NCBI GenBank assembly: GCA_016934645.1
Contig: JAFGSL010000291.1
Span: 1-21,297 of the forward strand
DNA: 21,297 nucleotides
Reading direction: 5' to 3'
Source: Anaerolineae bacterium
GTDB lineage: Bacteria > Chloroflexota > Anaerolineae > B4-G1 > SLSP01
A model generated the notes under the pieces. It made no database searches. It was given only the letters and a program-made list of their open reading frames with translations, and was not told the DNA's origin. The translations under genes were made by a program, and so were the position numbers. Below, piece after piece: positions 8,520 through 17,700 of the stretch (position 1 is the first letter of the stretch; every line of letters starts with the position of its first letter).

Positions 8520-9215
8520 CTAGTCTGATAGGCAGTCAGCGCATCGATGACGATCCAGCAGTTCTGCGATGATAGCTGCGGTGCATAAACTGGCCAAAAT
8601 ATCCTTCAAATCTGCAGTGACCAGACCGGGCAACTGGATGAAGTCGATGATGTAGCCTCGGAAGGCCATATCCCACATCCAACTCGTGTATGCGGCAAAC
8701 ACGCCTAGGAAGGCCACGTCTGCCCAAAAACTCTGGTGCTGATGTGTGCTATAGTAGTGATGGTACACCACCGACAGCGCGAGCACGGCAATGGTCATCG
8801 CCCACTGGATCGACTGTATGAAGGGACCGCTCGACAGGGTGAAGGTCGCGGCGATCCAAGTTCCGTTATAATTGCGCGCGTGCGCGATATGGAGCCAGCC
8901 TTCGACGATCGGGATGGACGCATTTTCGGGCATCACAGTAGCGATGACGGTCTTGAGAGCCTGATCGAGCATCGCCAACCCGATTGCGAGTGCCGGCAAC
9001 CGCCAACCGTGTGCTATCTTCCAGGCGCGCTGGCTCAAAGCGACCAGTATACAAGCCACGAGATAAAAGAACAGCAAGGGATAAGCGGCGACCAGGAGCG
9101 CGTGCCCGGAGTGCACTTTACCTCTCGTCACTTCGATAACGATGAACAAGCCCCACTCTACCAGAAATGCGAGCTTGATTTTGGAGGGCTTGAGCCAGGC
9201 AATCCCCTTTGCCAT
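8520..9215 (-). CDS. Divergent signal-peptidase-II (LspA)-like membrane protein
   Basis: 231 aa with about six hydrophobic segments, longer than the usual ~160-aa LspA because of an extra N-terminal membrane part (residues ~1-75). LspA-like motifs appear in order: LDQALKTVI, then IVEGWLHIAHARNYNGTW (usually N-x-G-A-A-F), then DMAFRGYIIDFI with Asp191, and TADLKDI with Asp202/Asp205. In LspA two aspartates in DF and AD motifs cleave the lipoprotein signal peptide. Here they are only 11-14 residues apart, closer than in typical family members. The start has no clear Shine-Dalgarno and lies 15 bp after the GH4 stop, so it probably relies on translational coupling. It may be a paralogue with another role, since it sits in a sugar operon. 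Confidence 0.65.
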   Translation of the reverse strand: MAKGIAWLKPSKIKLAFLVEWGLFIVIEVTRGKVHSGHALLVAAYPLLFFYLVACILVALSQRAWKIAHGWRLPALAIGLAMLDQALKTVIATVMPENASIPIVEGWLHIAHARNYNGTWIAATFTLSSGPFIQSIQWAMTIAVLALSVVYHHYYSTHQHQSFWADVAFLGVFAAYTSWMWDMAFRGYIIDFIQLPGLVTADLKDILASLCTAAIIAELLDRHRCADCLSD

Positions 9216-9230
9216 CAGTCATGCACTTTT

Positions 9231-10523
9231 TTATATCCAAAACTGCGGCAGATAGGCCTTGTTCGTTTCCAGCAGGTCATCCAGTACGGCCTGGACTTTG
9301 TCCGCTGCAGGACCGAGTGGATGGGTGAGGAGCGCCTGGTATGCGGCATCTCGGTCGCCGTGGACGGCGGCTTCGACCGTCAGCAACTCGTAGGCTTTGA
9401 CGTTCGCCAGCAGGCCGAAGCATACCAGGGGCAACGGTTCTGCCGGGAGCGGCGTAATGCCAGCGCGATTGACCGTGCAGGGCATTTCCAGCACCCAATC
9501 CTCCGGCCAGCCGGGTACCGCTCCGCGATGGGGTACGTTGACCACGTGGACTTCGCCCAGGTCGTTGTAGTGGGCGTTGAGCAGTTGCGTCGCCACGGTG
9601 GAGTAGTACGCGCCACCGCGTTGCATCAGGCCTTCCGGCGGTTCCGTGCGGTCGGGTTCGGCGTATTGAGCGAGTAGGCCTTTCTCGATCTCCATCACCT
9701 GTTCGGCGCGCGATGGCGGCCATTTGGCCTGCGCCGCCAGTTTGTGTGCGGTGTAGTAGTAGTATTGCAGGTAATAGTTGGGCATCATGCCCAGCGTCTC
9801 AATGGTGCGTATGTCCCATTCCAGTTCGGCCTCGGCCTTGAGATGGGCGATGTAGACCTCCATCACGCGTGGCCACATTTCTTTCCCTTCCACGGTGAAG
9901 CCGCGATGCCACGAGAGGTGGTTCAGCCCCAGGGTGTTCAGGTGCGCGCGCTCTGGCGGAATATGAGTGCCCAGTTGTTCTTTCAATCCGTTGAGCAGCT
10001 CCATCTTCGTGTTGATGGCGACATTGCATACACCCACCGAAGGCACTTCAGGAGCGTAGCGTGCGAGCGCTTCCGTGATAAGGCCCGAAGGGTTGGTGAA
10101 GTTCACCAGCAGCGCGCCGGGTGCAAGTGTCTGCATCGTCTGGGCGATGTTCAACACCACGGGGATGGTGCGCAGCGCTTTCGCCATCCCGCCGACGCCG
10201 GTGGTTTCCTGCCCGATGAGGCCGTGCCGGCGTCCCAGATATTCGTCCTCGCGGCGGGCTTGCATCCAACCAACGCGCAATTGGGTGATGATGTAACTCG
10301 CCCTGTGTACCGCCTCACGTAAGTCCGTGGTTAGGTGGACGGCGAACGGCGCGCCTTTAGCCGCCACCATCCGTTGCGCGAAGCCGCCGACCACATCGAG
10401 GCGTTCCGGTAAGATATCCATCAGCCAGAGTTCGGTGAGCGGAAGGCTTTCGGTCCGCTCCAAAAAACCGTTGATCAATTCCGGCGTATAACTTGATCCT
10501 CCACCGATGACGGTGACTTTCAT
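9231..10523 (-). CDS. Glycoside hydrolase family 4, probable 6-phospho-beta-glucosidase
   Basis: 430 aa when started at the ATG at 10521-10523, which has AGGAGG 6 nt upstream and begins directly with the NAD-binding MKVTVIGGGSSYTPEL; the 42 codons further out are not needed. GH4 enzymes use NAD+ and a divalent metal to cleave phosphorylated or plain glycosides by an oxidation-elimination route. The motifs seen are QETTGVGGMAKALR, NFTNPSGLITEA, VGVCNV with the metal-binding Cys166, and NHLSWHRG with His202. Typical GH4 members are 410-460 aa. It heads a tight operon with the LspA-like and kinase genes. With no PTS in view, the phosphorylated substrate may come from the neighbouring kinase. Family very sure, substrate uncertain. 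Confidence 0.92.
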   Translation of the reverse strand: MKVTVIGGGSSYTPELINGFLERTESLPLTELWLMDILPERLDVVGGFAQRMVAAKGAPFAVHLTTDLREAVHRASYIITQLRVGWMQARREDEYLGRRHGLIGQETTGVGGMAKALRTIPVVLNIAQTMQTLAPGALLVNFTNPSGLITEALARYAPEVPSVGVCNVAINTKMELLNGLKEQLGTHIPPERAHLNTLGLNHLSWHRGFTVEGKEMWPRVMEVYIAHLKAEAELEWDIRTIETLGMMPNYYLQYYYYTAHKLAAQAKWPPSRAEQVMEIEKGLLAQYAEPDRTEPPEGLMQRGGAYYSTVATQLLNAHYNDLGEVHVVNVPHRGAVPGWPEDWVLEMPCTVNRAGITPLPAEPLPLVCFGLLANVKAYELLTVEAAVHGDRDAAYQALLTHPLGPAADKVQAVLDDLLETNKAYLPQFWI

Positions 10524-10628
10524 AAGAAACCTCCTGATAAAGAGTCGAGTTGTCGTTAGTCGGATAGTTGTTGCTCCGGTAGTCCCGGCGAGAACTTTTG
10601 GACAAGACACTCGGACTCGTCTGGCCTG

Positions 10629-10637
10629 ATTGTAGCA
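10629..10637 (-). promoter_or_regulatory. Extended -10 promoter candidate (TGCTACAAT) for the GH4 operon
   Basis: On the minus strand, TGC precedes TACAAT, one change from consensus. No strong -35 was found at the right distance. Transcription would begin near 10622, giving a leader of ~100 nt before the GH4 start. It closely resembles the TGCTATAAT ahead of the GH-A-like gene. Confidence 0.4.
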
Positions 10638-10683
10638 TTGAATGAGCAAATCATAAAGCAGCCGTTATCTCTTTGATTTACGG

Positions 10684-10736
10684 ACAGACCTGGTAGGTCT
10701 CTGGCGAATGCAGTTCGCGTGACCTACCAGGTCTGT
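10684..10736. repeat. Perfect 16-bp inverted repeat whose arms are themselves palindromic
   Basis: Left arm 10684-10699 (ACAGACCTGGTAGGTC) and right arm 10721-10736 are exact reverse complements. Each arm is close to a palindrome itself (AGACCT-GGT-AGGTCT at 10686-10700). The 21-nt loop holds a further small inverted repeat, GCGAA/TTCGC (10704-10708, 10714-10718). It sits between the LRR gene stop and the GH4 operon promoter, with no T-tract in the minus direction. I associate this sequence type with dispersed intergenic repeats of Chloroflexota, from memory only. Confidence 0.9.
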
Positions 10737-10763
10737 AGGTGTTTGTTTACAGCTGAGTGATGG

Positions 10764-13700
10764 CTAGTTCCGCAGCACGAGCGGCAGGTAGACCGTGAAA
10801 GTGTCTTTGTACTCAATCACAAAGGTGCGTGTGGCGTTGATCGTTCCGCCGCAGTTTTCCGCTGTCAATGTGACCGTGTACGTATCTGGCGCGCTCCAGC
10901 AATATGTCACCTGCTGCGTCCCCTGTCCGGTCTGTGGTGCGGGTGCCCATGTGTAGGTGACCGGTTCTGTGGCATCCGTGGGCGTGATGATGGCTTGGAA
11001 AGTGTAGAGGGTGTTGATGTACAGCGTACTGGTCACGTCGAGTGGACCGAGGATGCCCACGTCCGTCAGGGGCGTGCAGGCGGTCGTAACCGGCGTCAGT
11101 TCCAAATCGAGGTCCGTGACCTCCGGCGGGATGCCCACCACCGGACTAGTGAGCGGTTCGTATCCTTCGGCTTCCACGGTGACGTACCAACAGCCCTCGC
11201 TGACGTCCCAGCCATAGTAGCCGTCTGTCGTGGTGCTTTGGTAGGGCAGTTTCGGATCGGTCGGTGTGACATCGGCGTTGGCGATGATGCCCAAACCGGT
11301 GGGCGCGGGTTGGCTCCACGGTTCGCCCTCCGGTTTGGAGAGATTCGATTCGCACGTGTTAGGGCGGTCATCATCCGGGCCGGTCTTGGGTTCCCAGCCG
11401 GGTACGTTGTACAGCGTGACGGTTGCGCCAACGACAGGTTCTTCGGTCTGCGCGTCGGTGATGTAGCCGCTCGGATCGAAGAGGGTGATGTAGCCTACGA
11501 TAGTTGTGGTGGTTTCTCCGTTGCAGGTGACGATGACGCTCAGCGTGGCATTGCCGGTGAGCGCGGCGGCGGGGATGGTGGCCTGGTACAGGTCGCCGCT
11601 TGTGTTCGTCATCGCATACTGCGGGCCGGTGGAGAGTTTGAGCGTCACTGTCGAGGGTGTCCCGGCGGCGCAGGTGACGGCGCGGGTGATGGTGATGTCG
11701 CTCGGATTGGGCGCGGGCATGGTAATCTGCGCCGTGCCGTCGGGGTTGTAGACCACGCTGCCGGTATCTGTTTCTGCTTCAATGGCGGGTGACTGGGTCC
11801 AGCCTAATACCTCGTCAATGCCAGTACGTGGAACGCCCGGTGTGATAGTGATGACTGTTGCCATGCTAATGTGGGGTTTAGCGTTATAGTATTGTGGGGC
11901 CAGTTGGAAGGTCGGGTCCACGAACTGCACGCGATAATCAATGTCCAGACCTTGGCCCAGACCAGTAAATTGATAGGTGCCGTCAGCGGCGGTCTGGGTG
12001 GCGCTAATGTGCTGCCACTGCCAGGGTAATGAACGGTACAGGTTTACCAATGCGCCTGCAACGGGGATTTGATTGGGCGTAACGATTGTGCCGCTTAGAT
12101 TCATCGTATCAAGCATGGTAACGGTACCGCTCAGACTGCCAAGTCCTTGCCCACAGATGATACCTGTACCCCAGAGATTGGGGATGCCGCTGAGCCATAC
12201 GGGCACATTGCCTGTGGGCGGTACACAAAAATCCGTGTTGTAGAAGGCGAACTGGTTAAGATTTGTCAATGGTGTGAGGGATGTAGGTAGTTCACCACTA
12301 AATTGATTGTTATCGATATAGAGCTGCATCAACGCAGTGAGGTTACCAAGCTCGGGTGGAATAGGTCCGCTGAGTTGGTTGTCTCGCAGGTTAAGCCACC
12401 ATTGTAGTGCGGTAAGGTTGCCAATTTCTGGTGGGATAGGACCACTCAGTTGGTTACTGTCCAAGGAAAGAGATTGCAATGCAATGAGGTTGCCAATCTC
12501 GGGTGGGATAGGACCGTCTAATTGGTTGTGACTCAATCCGAGCGTCGTCAAGGCAGTAAGACTGCCGATCTCAGACGGGATTGAGCCGCTCAGTTGGTTG
12601 CCGCCCAGGGAAAGAGATTGCAGTGCAGTGAGATTGCCAATTTCCGAAGGGATGGAACCGCTCAGTTGATTGTCGCTCAGTGCAAGTTCCGTTAACGTGA
12701 TGAGGTTACCGATTTCGGGTGGAATAGGCCCACTCAGCTCAAAGTTCATCCACAAGTCAAGTTGCCTTAGCGCAATGAGATTGCCGATTTCTGGTGGAAT
12801 CAACCCGCTCAGTCGATTCTGGTTCAGGTACATGTGCTCGAGTGTGGTGAGATTGCCAATCTCGGACGGAATTGAGCCGCTTAGTTGATTGTGCTGCATT
12901 GCAAGCACTGTCAAGGCAGTAAGATTGCCGATCTCAGGCGGGATGGGGCCGCTAAGTTGATTGTTCTCCAGAAAGATTTGCGCGAGTGCGGTAAGGTTAC
13001 CGATTTCGGGGGGGAGAGCGCCGCTGAGTTGATTGTTGGAGAGGCCGAGTCCCCATAATGCGGTAAGGTTGCCGATTGCAGCAGGGAGCGAACCGTTTAG
13101 CCCATTGCTGACCAGGGTTAGTCTGTTTATATGCCCTTCACTGCATGTAACTCCATACCAGCTACATGGTGTATTTGTCGCCAGCCAGCCGTTATTGTTG
13201 TACCAGTTGTCTCCATTGGTAGACTCGTATAGCGCCACTAGGGCTTCGCATTCAGTTTGGAGAGTTTCGGTGACGGTGGAGCACTCGAATGGGTTATCTG
13301 CAATTGTCACCGTATGTGTTGCTGTTGCTGCCCCGCCGCAATTTTCTGCACTCAAGGTGATGGTGTAGATGCCTGGCATTGCCCACTGGTAGGTTGCTAT
13401 CGATGTGCCCTGTCCACTCCCCGGATCAGGCGTCCAGGTATAGGTTATGGGTAACGTGGCATCCGTGGGTATGATGACGGCAGTAAAGTTATATGCTATG
13501 CGGGTCGATCCCTCGGATGGCCCGATCAAGCTGACCTCTGTAAGTGGTCGAGAGCAAGGCCCCTCGTCCGGCAACACCGTCCCTGAGATGGGCCAATCCG
13601 CCTGTATGATGGCGTATCCTATATAGCCATCTGGTATGAAACCTAATGTAGCCAGGTCATAAATACGACTTTGCCCGGCCTGAAGTGTATCCACAAGCTC

Positions 13701-14393
13701 TCCACTAGAGGTGCCGTTGCTATCGAAGAAAGAGTGCAATGTAGTGGCGTCGGCCGTGCTCATATTTGTGATTACGTAACGTGAGGAAATCTCCCCCTTG
13801 TGCAGGTCGTACAGGGTAATCTCAAATAGTGGTGGGGGTTCGTCCGGCGCATAAACCGTGATGGTATCCCTCACGACGGCGAAGGTGGTTCCAGACGGAT
13901 CGACCGTCGAGGTGGCGGTGATGATGGTCGTATTCGTCGTTCCACTGATCGCATCGCCTGGAACAGCGATTTGCACTTCTACTGGAAATGTACTGCCGGA
14001 AGGTATGGCGACATACTCTCCGTTGTTTAAGCTTCCCCAACCTGAGATCGTCAGGTAGAAGGTATCTCCGGTGTCACCTGTGTTGGTAAGGGTGTGCGTG
14101 AACATCAGCACTTCGCCCGGTTGCGCGTGTGCTGTGTAATCTGGCGCGAAGTCTACCCCGGCTTGCAGAGTGTTATTTACGGCCACCGACGAAAGAAGTG
14201 GCTTGTGCCAAAATGACGCGGTTTCAACAAGGTCTTGCGAGATCAAATTGGAGATGGCGGGGGGGAAAGGGCTATTGCTCTTTGCGGATAGCCGTTGCGC
14301 GGCAAGTGCCGGTCCGCTGGTGAATGACAATAGGCTGAACACGAGTACAAGGGTTAGGGCGACGCGGTGCGCCAGGTGAGTTTGTGACTGCAT
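10764..14393 (-). CDS. Giant secreted plant-type leucine-rich-repeat protein with PKD and carboxypeptidase-regulatory-like domains
   Basis: 1209 aa. A signal peptide with a probable cut after ALA-AQ near residue 32 is followed by: a CARDB/NEW3-like beta domain (~60-175); another beta domain (~195-280); a PKD-like domain (~285-365, ending LSAENCGG); a Cys-flanked LRR cap (~375-418, CSWYGVTC); about 12 LRRs of 24 residues (~420-716) with the plant-like pattern NxLSGxIPxEIGNLT; two carboxypeptidase-regulatory-like domains (~760-845 and ~990-1110); and a second PKD-like domain that ends in VYLPLVLRN. Such LRRs bind proteins or glycans at the cell surface. The start has AGGAGG 6 nt upstream, with a promoter candidate at 14488-14515. 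The two PKD-like domains are clearly similar to one another. Function: surface adhesion or recognition, inferred. Confidence 0.88.
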   Translation of the reverse strand: MQSQTHLAHRVALTLVLVFSLLSFTSGPALAAQRLSAKSNSPFPPAISNLISQDLVETASFWHKPLLSSVAVNNTLQAGVDFAPDYTAHAQPGEVLMFTHTLTNTGDTGDTFYLTISGWGSLNNGEYVAIPSGSTFPVEVQIAVPGDAISGTTNTTIITATSTVDPSGTTFAVVRDTITVYAPDEPPPLFEITLYDLHKGEISSRYVITNMSTADATTLHSFFDSNGTSSGELVDTLQAGQSRIYDLATLGFIPDGYIGYAIIQADWPISGTVLPDEGPCSRPLTEVSLIGPSEGSTRIAYNFTAVIIPTDATLPITYTWTPDPGSGQGTSIATYQWAMPGIYTITLSAENCGGAATATHTVTIADNPFECSTVTETLQTECEALVALYESTNGDNWYNNNGWLATNTPCSWYGVTCSEGHINRLTLVSNGLNGSLPAAIGNLTALWGLGLSNNQLSGALPPEIGNLTALAQIFLENNQLSGPIPPEIGNLTALTVLAMQHNQLSGSIPSEIGNLTTLEHMYLNQNRLSGLIPPEIGNLIALRQLDLWMNFELSGPIPPEIGNLITLTELALSDNQLSGSIPSEIGNLTALQSLSLGGNQLSGSIPSEIGSLTALTTLGLSHNQLDGPIPPEIGNLIALQSLSLDSNQLSGPIPPEIGNLTALQWWLNLRDNQLSGPIPPELGNLTALMQLYIDNNQFSGELPTSLTPLTNLNQFAFYNTDFCVPPTGNVPVWLSGIPNLWGTGIICGQGLGSLSGTVTMLDTMNLSGTIVTPNQIPVAGALVNLYRSLPWQWQHISATQTAADGTYQFTGLGQGLDIDYRVQFVDPTFQLAPQYYNAKPHISMATVITITPGVPRTGIDEVLGWTQSPAIEAETDTGSVVYNPDGTAQITMPAPNPSDITITRAVTCAAGTPSTVTLKLSTGPQYAMTNTSGDLYQATIPAAALTGNATLSVIVTCNGETTTTIVGYITLFDPSGYITDAQTEEPVVGATVTLYNVPGWEPKTGPDDDRPNTCESNLSKPEGEPWSQPAPTGLGIIANADVTPTDPKLPYQSTTTDGYYGWDVSEGCWYVTVEAEGYEPLTSPVVGIPPEVTDLDLELTPVTTACTPLTDVGILGPLDVTSTLYINTLYTFQAIITPTDATEPVTYTWAPAPQTGQGTQQVTYCWSAPDTYTVTLTAENCGGTINATRTFVIEYKDTFTVYLPLVLRN
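12245..13135 (-). repeat. 72-bp tandem repeat array coding for about 12 LRR units
   Basis: The stretch repeats at 72 bp (75 bp where a unit has one extra residue, as near 12360-12430). The most conserved DNA is the part that encodes IPPEIGNLT and NQLSG. It is coding throughout with no frame break. High unit identity makes copy-number change by recombination plausible. Confidence 0.9.
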
Positions 14394-14487
14394 TGAGTGC
14401 CTCCTTTTGGTAACTGATTTTTAGGGAGTGGACGAGGGAGTAGATGCCATGTCAACTCCTGGAAATTTTGAATAATGTTTCAAAAAA

Positions 14488-14515
14488 ATTATAGGTCAAA
14501 TTAACAAATTGGCAA
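14488..14515 (-). promoter_or_regulatory. Sigma70-type promoter candidate for the LRR gene
   Basis: On the minus strand TTGCCA (14510-14515) is followed after 16 nt by a perfect TATAAT (14488-14493). It would leave a leader of about 85 nt before the LRR start at 14393. Confidence 0.55.
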
Positions 14516-14676
14516 TAGAAACGTGCTGGTCTGAGGTGGACATTTCTCAACCATTTTGCAACACATTTTATACTCAAACGAAACGCTAGAAGTCCACATT
14601 TTGAGATATACTGAAGGTAACGCATCGCACTCGGACCTCATCTTCTTTATGTCCAACCCGTCAAGCAAAACTGAGG

Positions 14677-14720
14677 GGCAGGTTTTCGTGTCTATCCGGC
14701 GGTGGATAGAAATACCTGCC
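14677..14720 (+). promoter_or_regulatory. Two-tier hairpin in the leader of the 1366-aa protein gene
   Basis: GGCAGGT (14677-14683) pairs with ACCTGCC (14714-14720). Inside it TCTATCC (14691-14697) pairs with GGATAGA (14704-14710) around the loop GGCGGT. An asymmetric internal loop of 7 and 3 nt separates the stems. The structure ends just before the AAGGAGG ribosome binding site, so it could affect translation or mRNA stability. It does not match a riboswitch I recognise. Confidence 0.55.
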
Positions 14721-14745
14721 TTAAGTCATTTAAGGAGGATAATCG

Positions 14746-17700
14746 ATGAAAAACGCACTGAGATTTTGTTTGATATTGGCGTTGCTGCTTTTGGTGCTGT
14801 CCGTTGTTCGTGGCCCGCGCGCAGCCGTTTACGCCGACCAGGTTTCCAACTCGGCTGCACCCGATGCCACGCTCGGATGGGAGTTGATTTTGCCTGACGT
14901 ATACGCCCGTATGTGGCGTTCGAACAACTACGCGACTGACCACACGCTTTACATCACCACGGACCAGGACATGCGCCGTACCACCGACGATGGCGACTCC
15001 TGGACGATGCTCTTCGCAACCAGACCGTACTCCGAATATCTGCACATCAGCTCGATGGCGTGGGACCCCGGTGTCACATCATCGCCAATACTCTTTGTTG
15101 TGCGGAATGTAGGCTATGACCATGGTGAGGTTTTTCGCTCCACCGACGATGGTCTCACCTGGCAGATAGTGCTGGCGCCACCGAGTACATTGCTCTACGA
15201 CATCGCCGCCGTGCGCGATGCTGACGATAATCTCGTGGTCTTCGCCGTTGGATTTTCGCCAGATGTGCCGGCTGTGTGGCGCTCTGCTGATGGCGGTGAT
15301 ACTTGGGAACAGGCAAATACTGGCTTGCTCGATTATACTGACCTGTATCACGTCTATCCCTCGCCGAATTTTGCTGTCGATCACACCGTCTATATGACCT
15401 GTTATGGGCCACCTCACCGTTCAACCGACGGCGGCTTGACGTGGGAGCGGGCCATCGTTCCAGGGATCGACATCGCGCGTGAGGTGGTCTTCTCGCCGCA
15501 CTACGCGGTGGATGGCACGCTCTGGATGAGCTATTACTTCGTCGAAGGTTCCGGGGACGATGAGGTACCGCCCAACGGCGTTATGCGCTCCACCGACTTT
15601 GGTGCGACGTGGGAGCATGCGGATACAGGCATGGCTGTCGATTGGTTGGACGCTCTTATCACGGGTTTAGCCGTCTCGCCGGACTATCCTGACGACCCCG
15701 CTGTCTATGCTGTGCAGCGTTCTCTGCAATATAACGCCAATCCGTGGATGCTCTACCGCACACCGAACGGTGGCGACCGTTGGTGGGCACAGGGACTCGC
15801 ACCTGAGCACACGCCTAAGGGATTGGTCGTGGCTTCCCGCGACATGCTCTTCCTACCCACTATCGAAGGGTTGTGGCGTCTGCGCAACCATAGTTGGGAG
15901 TGGTTGGTGAATGGCAACGCCGAACTCGATCAAGCCTGGAATTTTCCCATCACCCCGGCAACAGCGGGCTACTCAACGGCGCAGATACACAGTGGTGGAC
16001 GTTCCATCCGTTTGGGCATCGTGGAGACAGCGAACGAGTTTTCGTACTCGTCCGCACGTCAGCGCATTACGCTACCCGCAACGGCGACTTTAGCGCAGCT
16101 ATCTTTCTGGCTCTATCCTGTATCGACCGAGGTGCAGCAGGCGGCCTTCTCACCGGAGATGGCCTCAGCGCTAGTCAATGCTGCATTTGTCGGCGACATA
16201 CCCGCCACACCCGCCGCTGGAGACGCGCAGTTTCTCTTGCTCATGGATGACCAGGAAACCATCCTCCAGCGCCTGCTGTGGACACTGGACAACAGTCAAA
16301 CGTGGAAACCGTACACCTTCGATATGAGCGCCTACATCGGTCAGAGCGTCTGGGTGCACTTTGGCGTCTATAACGACGGTGCAGGCGGAACGACCGCTAT
16401 GTACGTGGACGACGTCTCGCTGACTGCTGCCGCCCCGCTGCCTGCGACGGGCGAACCTCCGGGCAATCCTGCCGCTATTGCCGAGGATTTCCTTCTCACC
16501 GACGCTGCGAGTTACCAGAGCGTCCCCACGGCGGCCTTCAACCCTGAGGATGACGAATTCTTGCTGGTGTACCGGGATTCGCGTGACACCAGCCTTCCCA
16601 ATATCTACGCGCAACGCGTGCGCAGCGATGGTCGGCTGGTGGGCAGGCCCATCGTTCTGTGCGATGATGGCGATACCCAGGATGATCCGCAGGTGGCGTA
16701 CCTCGCCAGTGCTGACCGCTACCTGGTGATCTGGCAGGATAATCGCCATGCCACTGATACTCCCGATGTTTATGGCCAGCTTGTGCGGCGCGACGGCACG
16801 CTTGACAGCGACAATTTCCCGATTGCTGTTTATCCCGGTGGGCAGGTCAGGGCCCGTATCGTTGCCAGTGGAGATGCTTTCCTGGTTGTCTGGGGAAATG
16901 CTGCCGACGGAACCTCGCGCGTGCAGGGACAGCGTGTGGCTGGCGACGGCGCGCTGCTTGGTTCACGTTTCGACATCTCGGACGGGATAACCTGGGCCGG
17001 ACAACCGGACGTGGCCTATCGCCCGGTGGCCGATCGCTACCTCGTCGTCTGGGCCGATGTGCGTGGTGTCGATCAGGACATCTACGCGCAGCAGATATTG
17101 TCGGATGGTACGTTGGAAGGGGATAACCTCCCCGTCACCAACGCGCCTGGCGTTCAGGAGTTTCCCGTCATCGCTGCCGGGGGTGTGGATGATGCAATCC
17201 TCGTCGTCTGGGAAGATTGGCGCAACGGTGACCGGCGCGACATCTATGGGCAGCGCTTCAAGCCTGGGGACACGTTCCTGGGGATCGATATCCCAATCAG
17301 TGTCGGGCCGGGATTTAAGGAAACCCCTGCCGTTGCGATCTGGGCAACGGCTGGATCGAGCGTCTTCTTCGTGGTCTGGGAAGCGCGTGTGGGAGGCGGC
17401 GATCTCCTCGGACAACGTGTCGGTTCGACCGGACAATTGATCGGCGCGCCATTTGTGGTGAGTGATGACCTATACACGCAATCAAGCCCGGCCATCGCCG
17501 TGGCACGGACTGCGCCACAGCCAGCCGTGCTGGTGGTGTGGGAGGATTATCGTGTGGAATATCCTGGCATCTACGGGCAACGCCTGGACGCGAATGCAGA
17601 CAAGGTAGGGCTGCACGTCGGCCTCTCGCCGGTGAATGGGATGCAGGTGCGTCCAGTGATGGCGTACAGCGCCACATCGGATCGCTATCTAGTGGCCTGG

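Larger units (their letters stand above)
14394..14745. other. 352-bp AT-rich divergent promoter region, no gene
   Basis: It separates the two giant secreted-protein genes, which are transcribed away from one another. The half next to the LRR gene is very AT-rich (14461-14520). It holds a minus-strand promoter candidate, possible plus-strand -10 boxes TATACT at 14570 and 14609 without matching -35 boxes, and a folded leader at 14677-14720. A short open frame starting at 14556 has no ribosome binding site and runs through the downstream gene in another frame, so it was not called. Confidence 0.6.

Noticed and set aside
8736..9677. 313-aa plus-strand open frame
   Set aside because: It spans the opposite strand of the LspA-like and GH4 genes, has no ribosome binding site and shows no family motif.
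10524..10649. 42 extra N-terminal codons of the GH4 protein
   Set aside because: They precede the NAD-binding strand with Arg/Thr-rich non-family sequence and lack a ribosome binding site, while AGGAGG precedes the inner ATG.
12245..13135. Regular repeat spacing that could suggest a CRISPR array
   Set aside because: The 72-bp period has no unique spacers and encodes LRR units in one open frame.
14556..14897. 113-aa plus-strand open frame in the divergent spacer
   Set aside because: No ribosome binding site, and it overlaps the well-supported 1366-aa gene in another frame.
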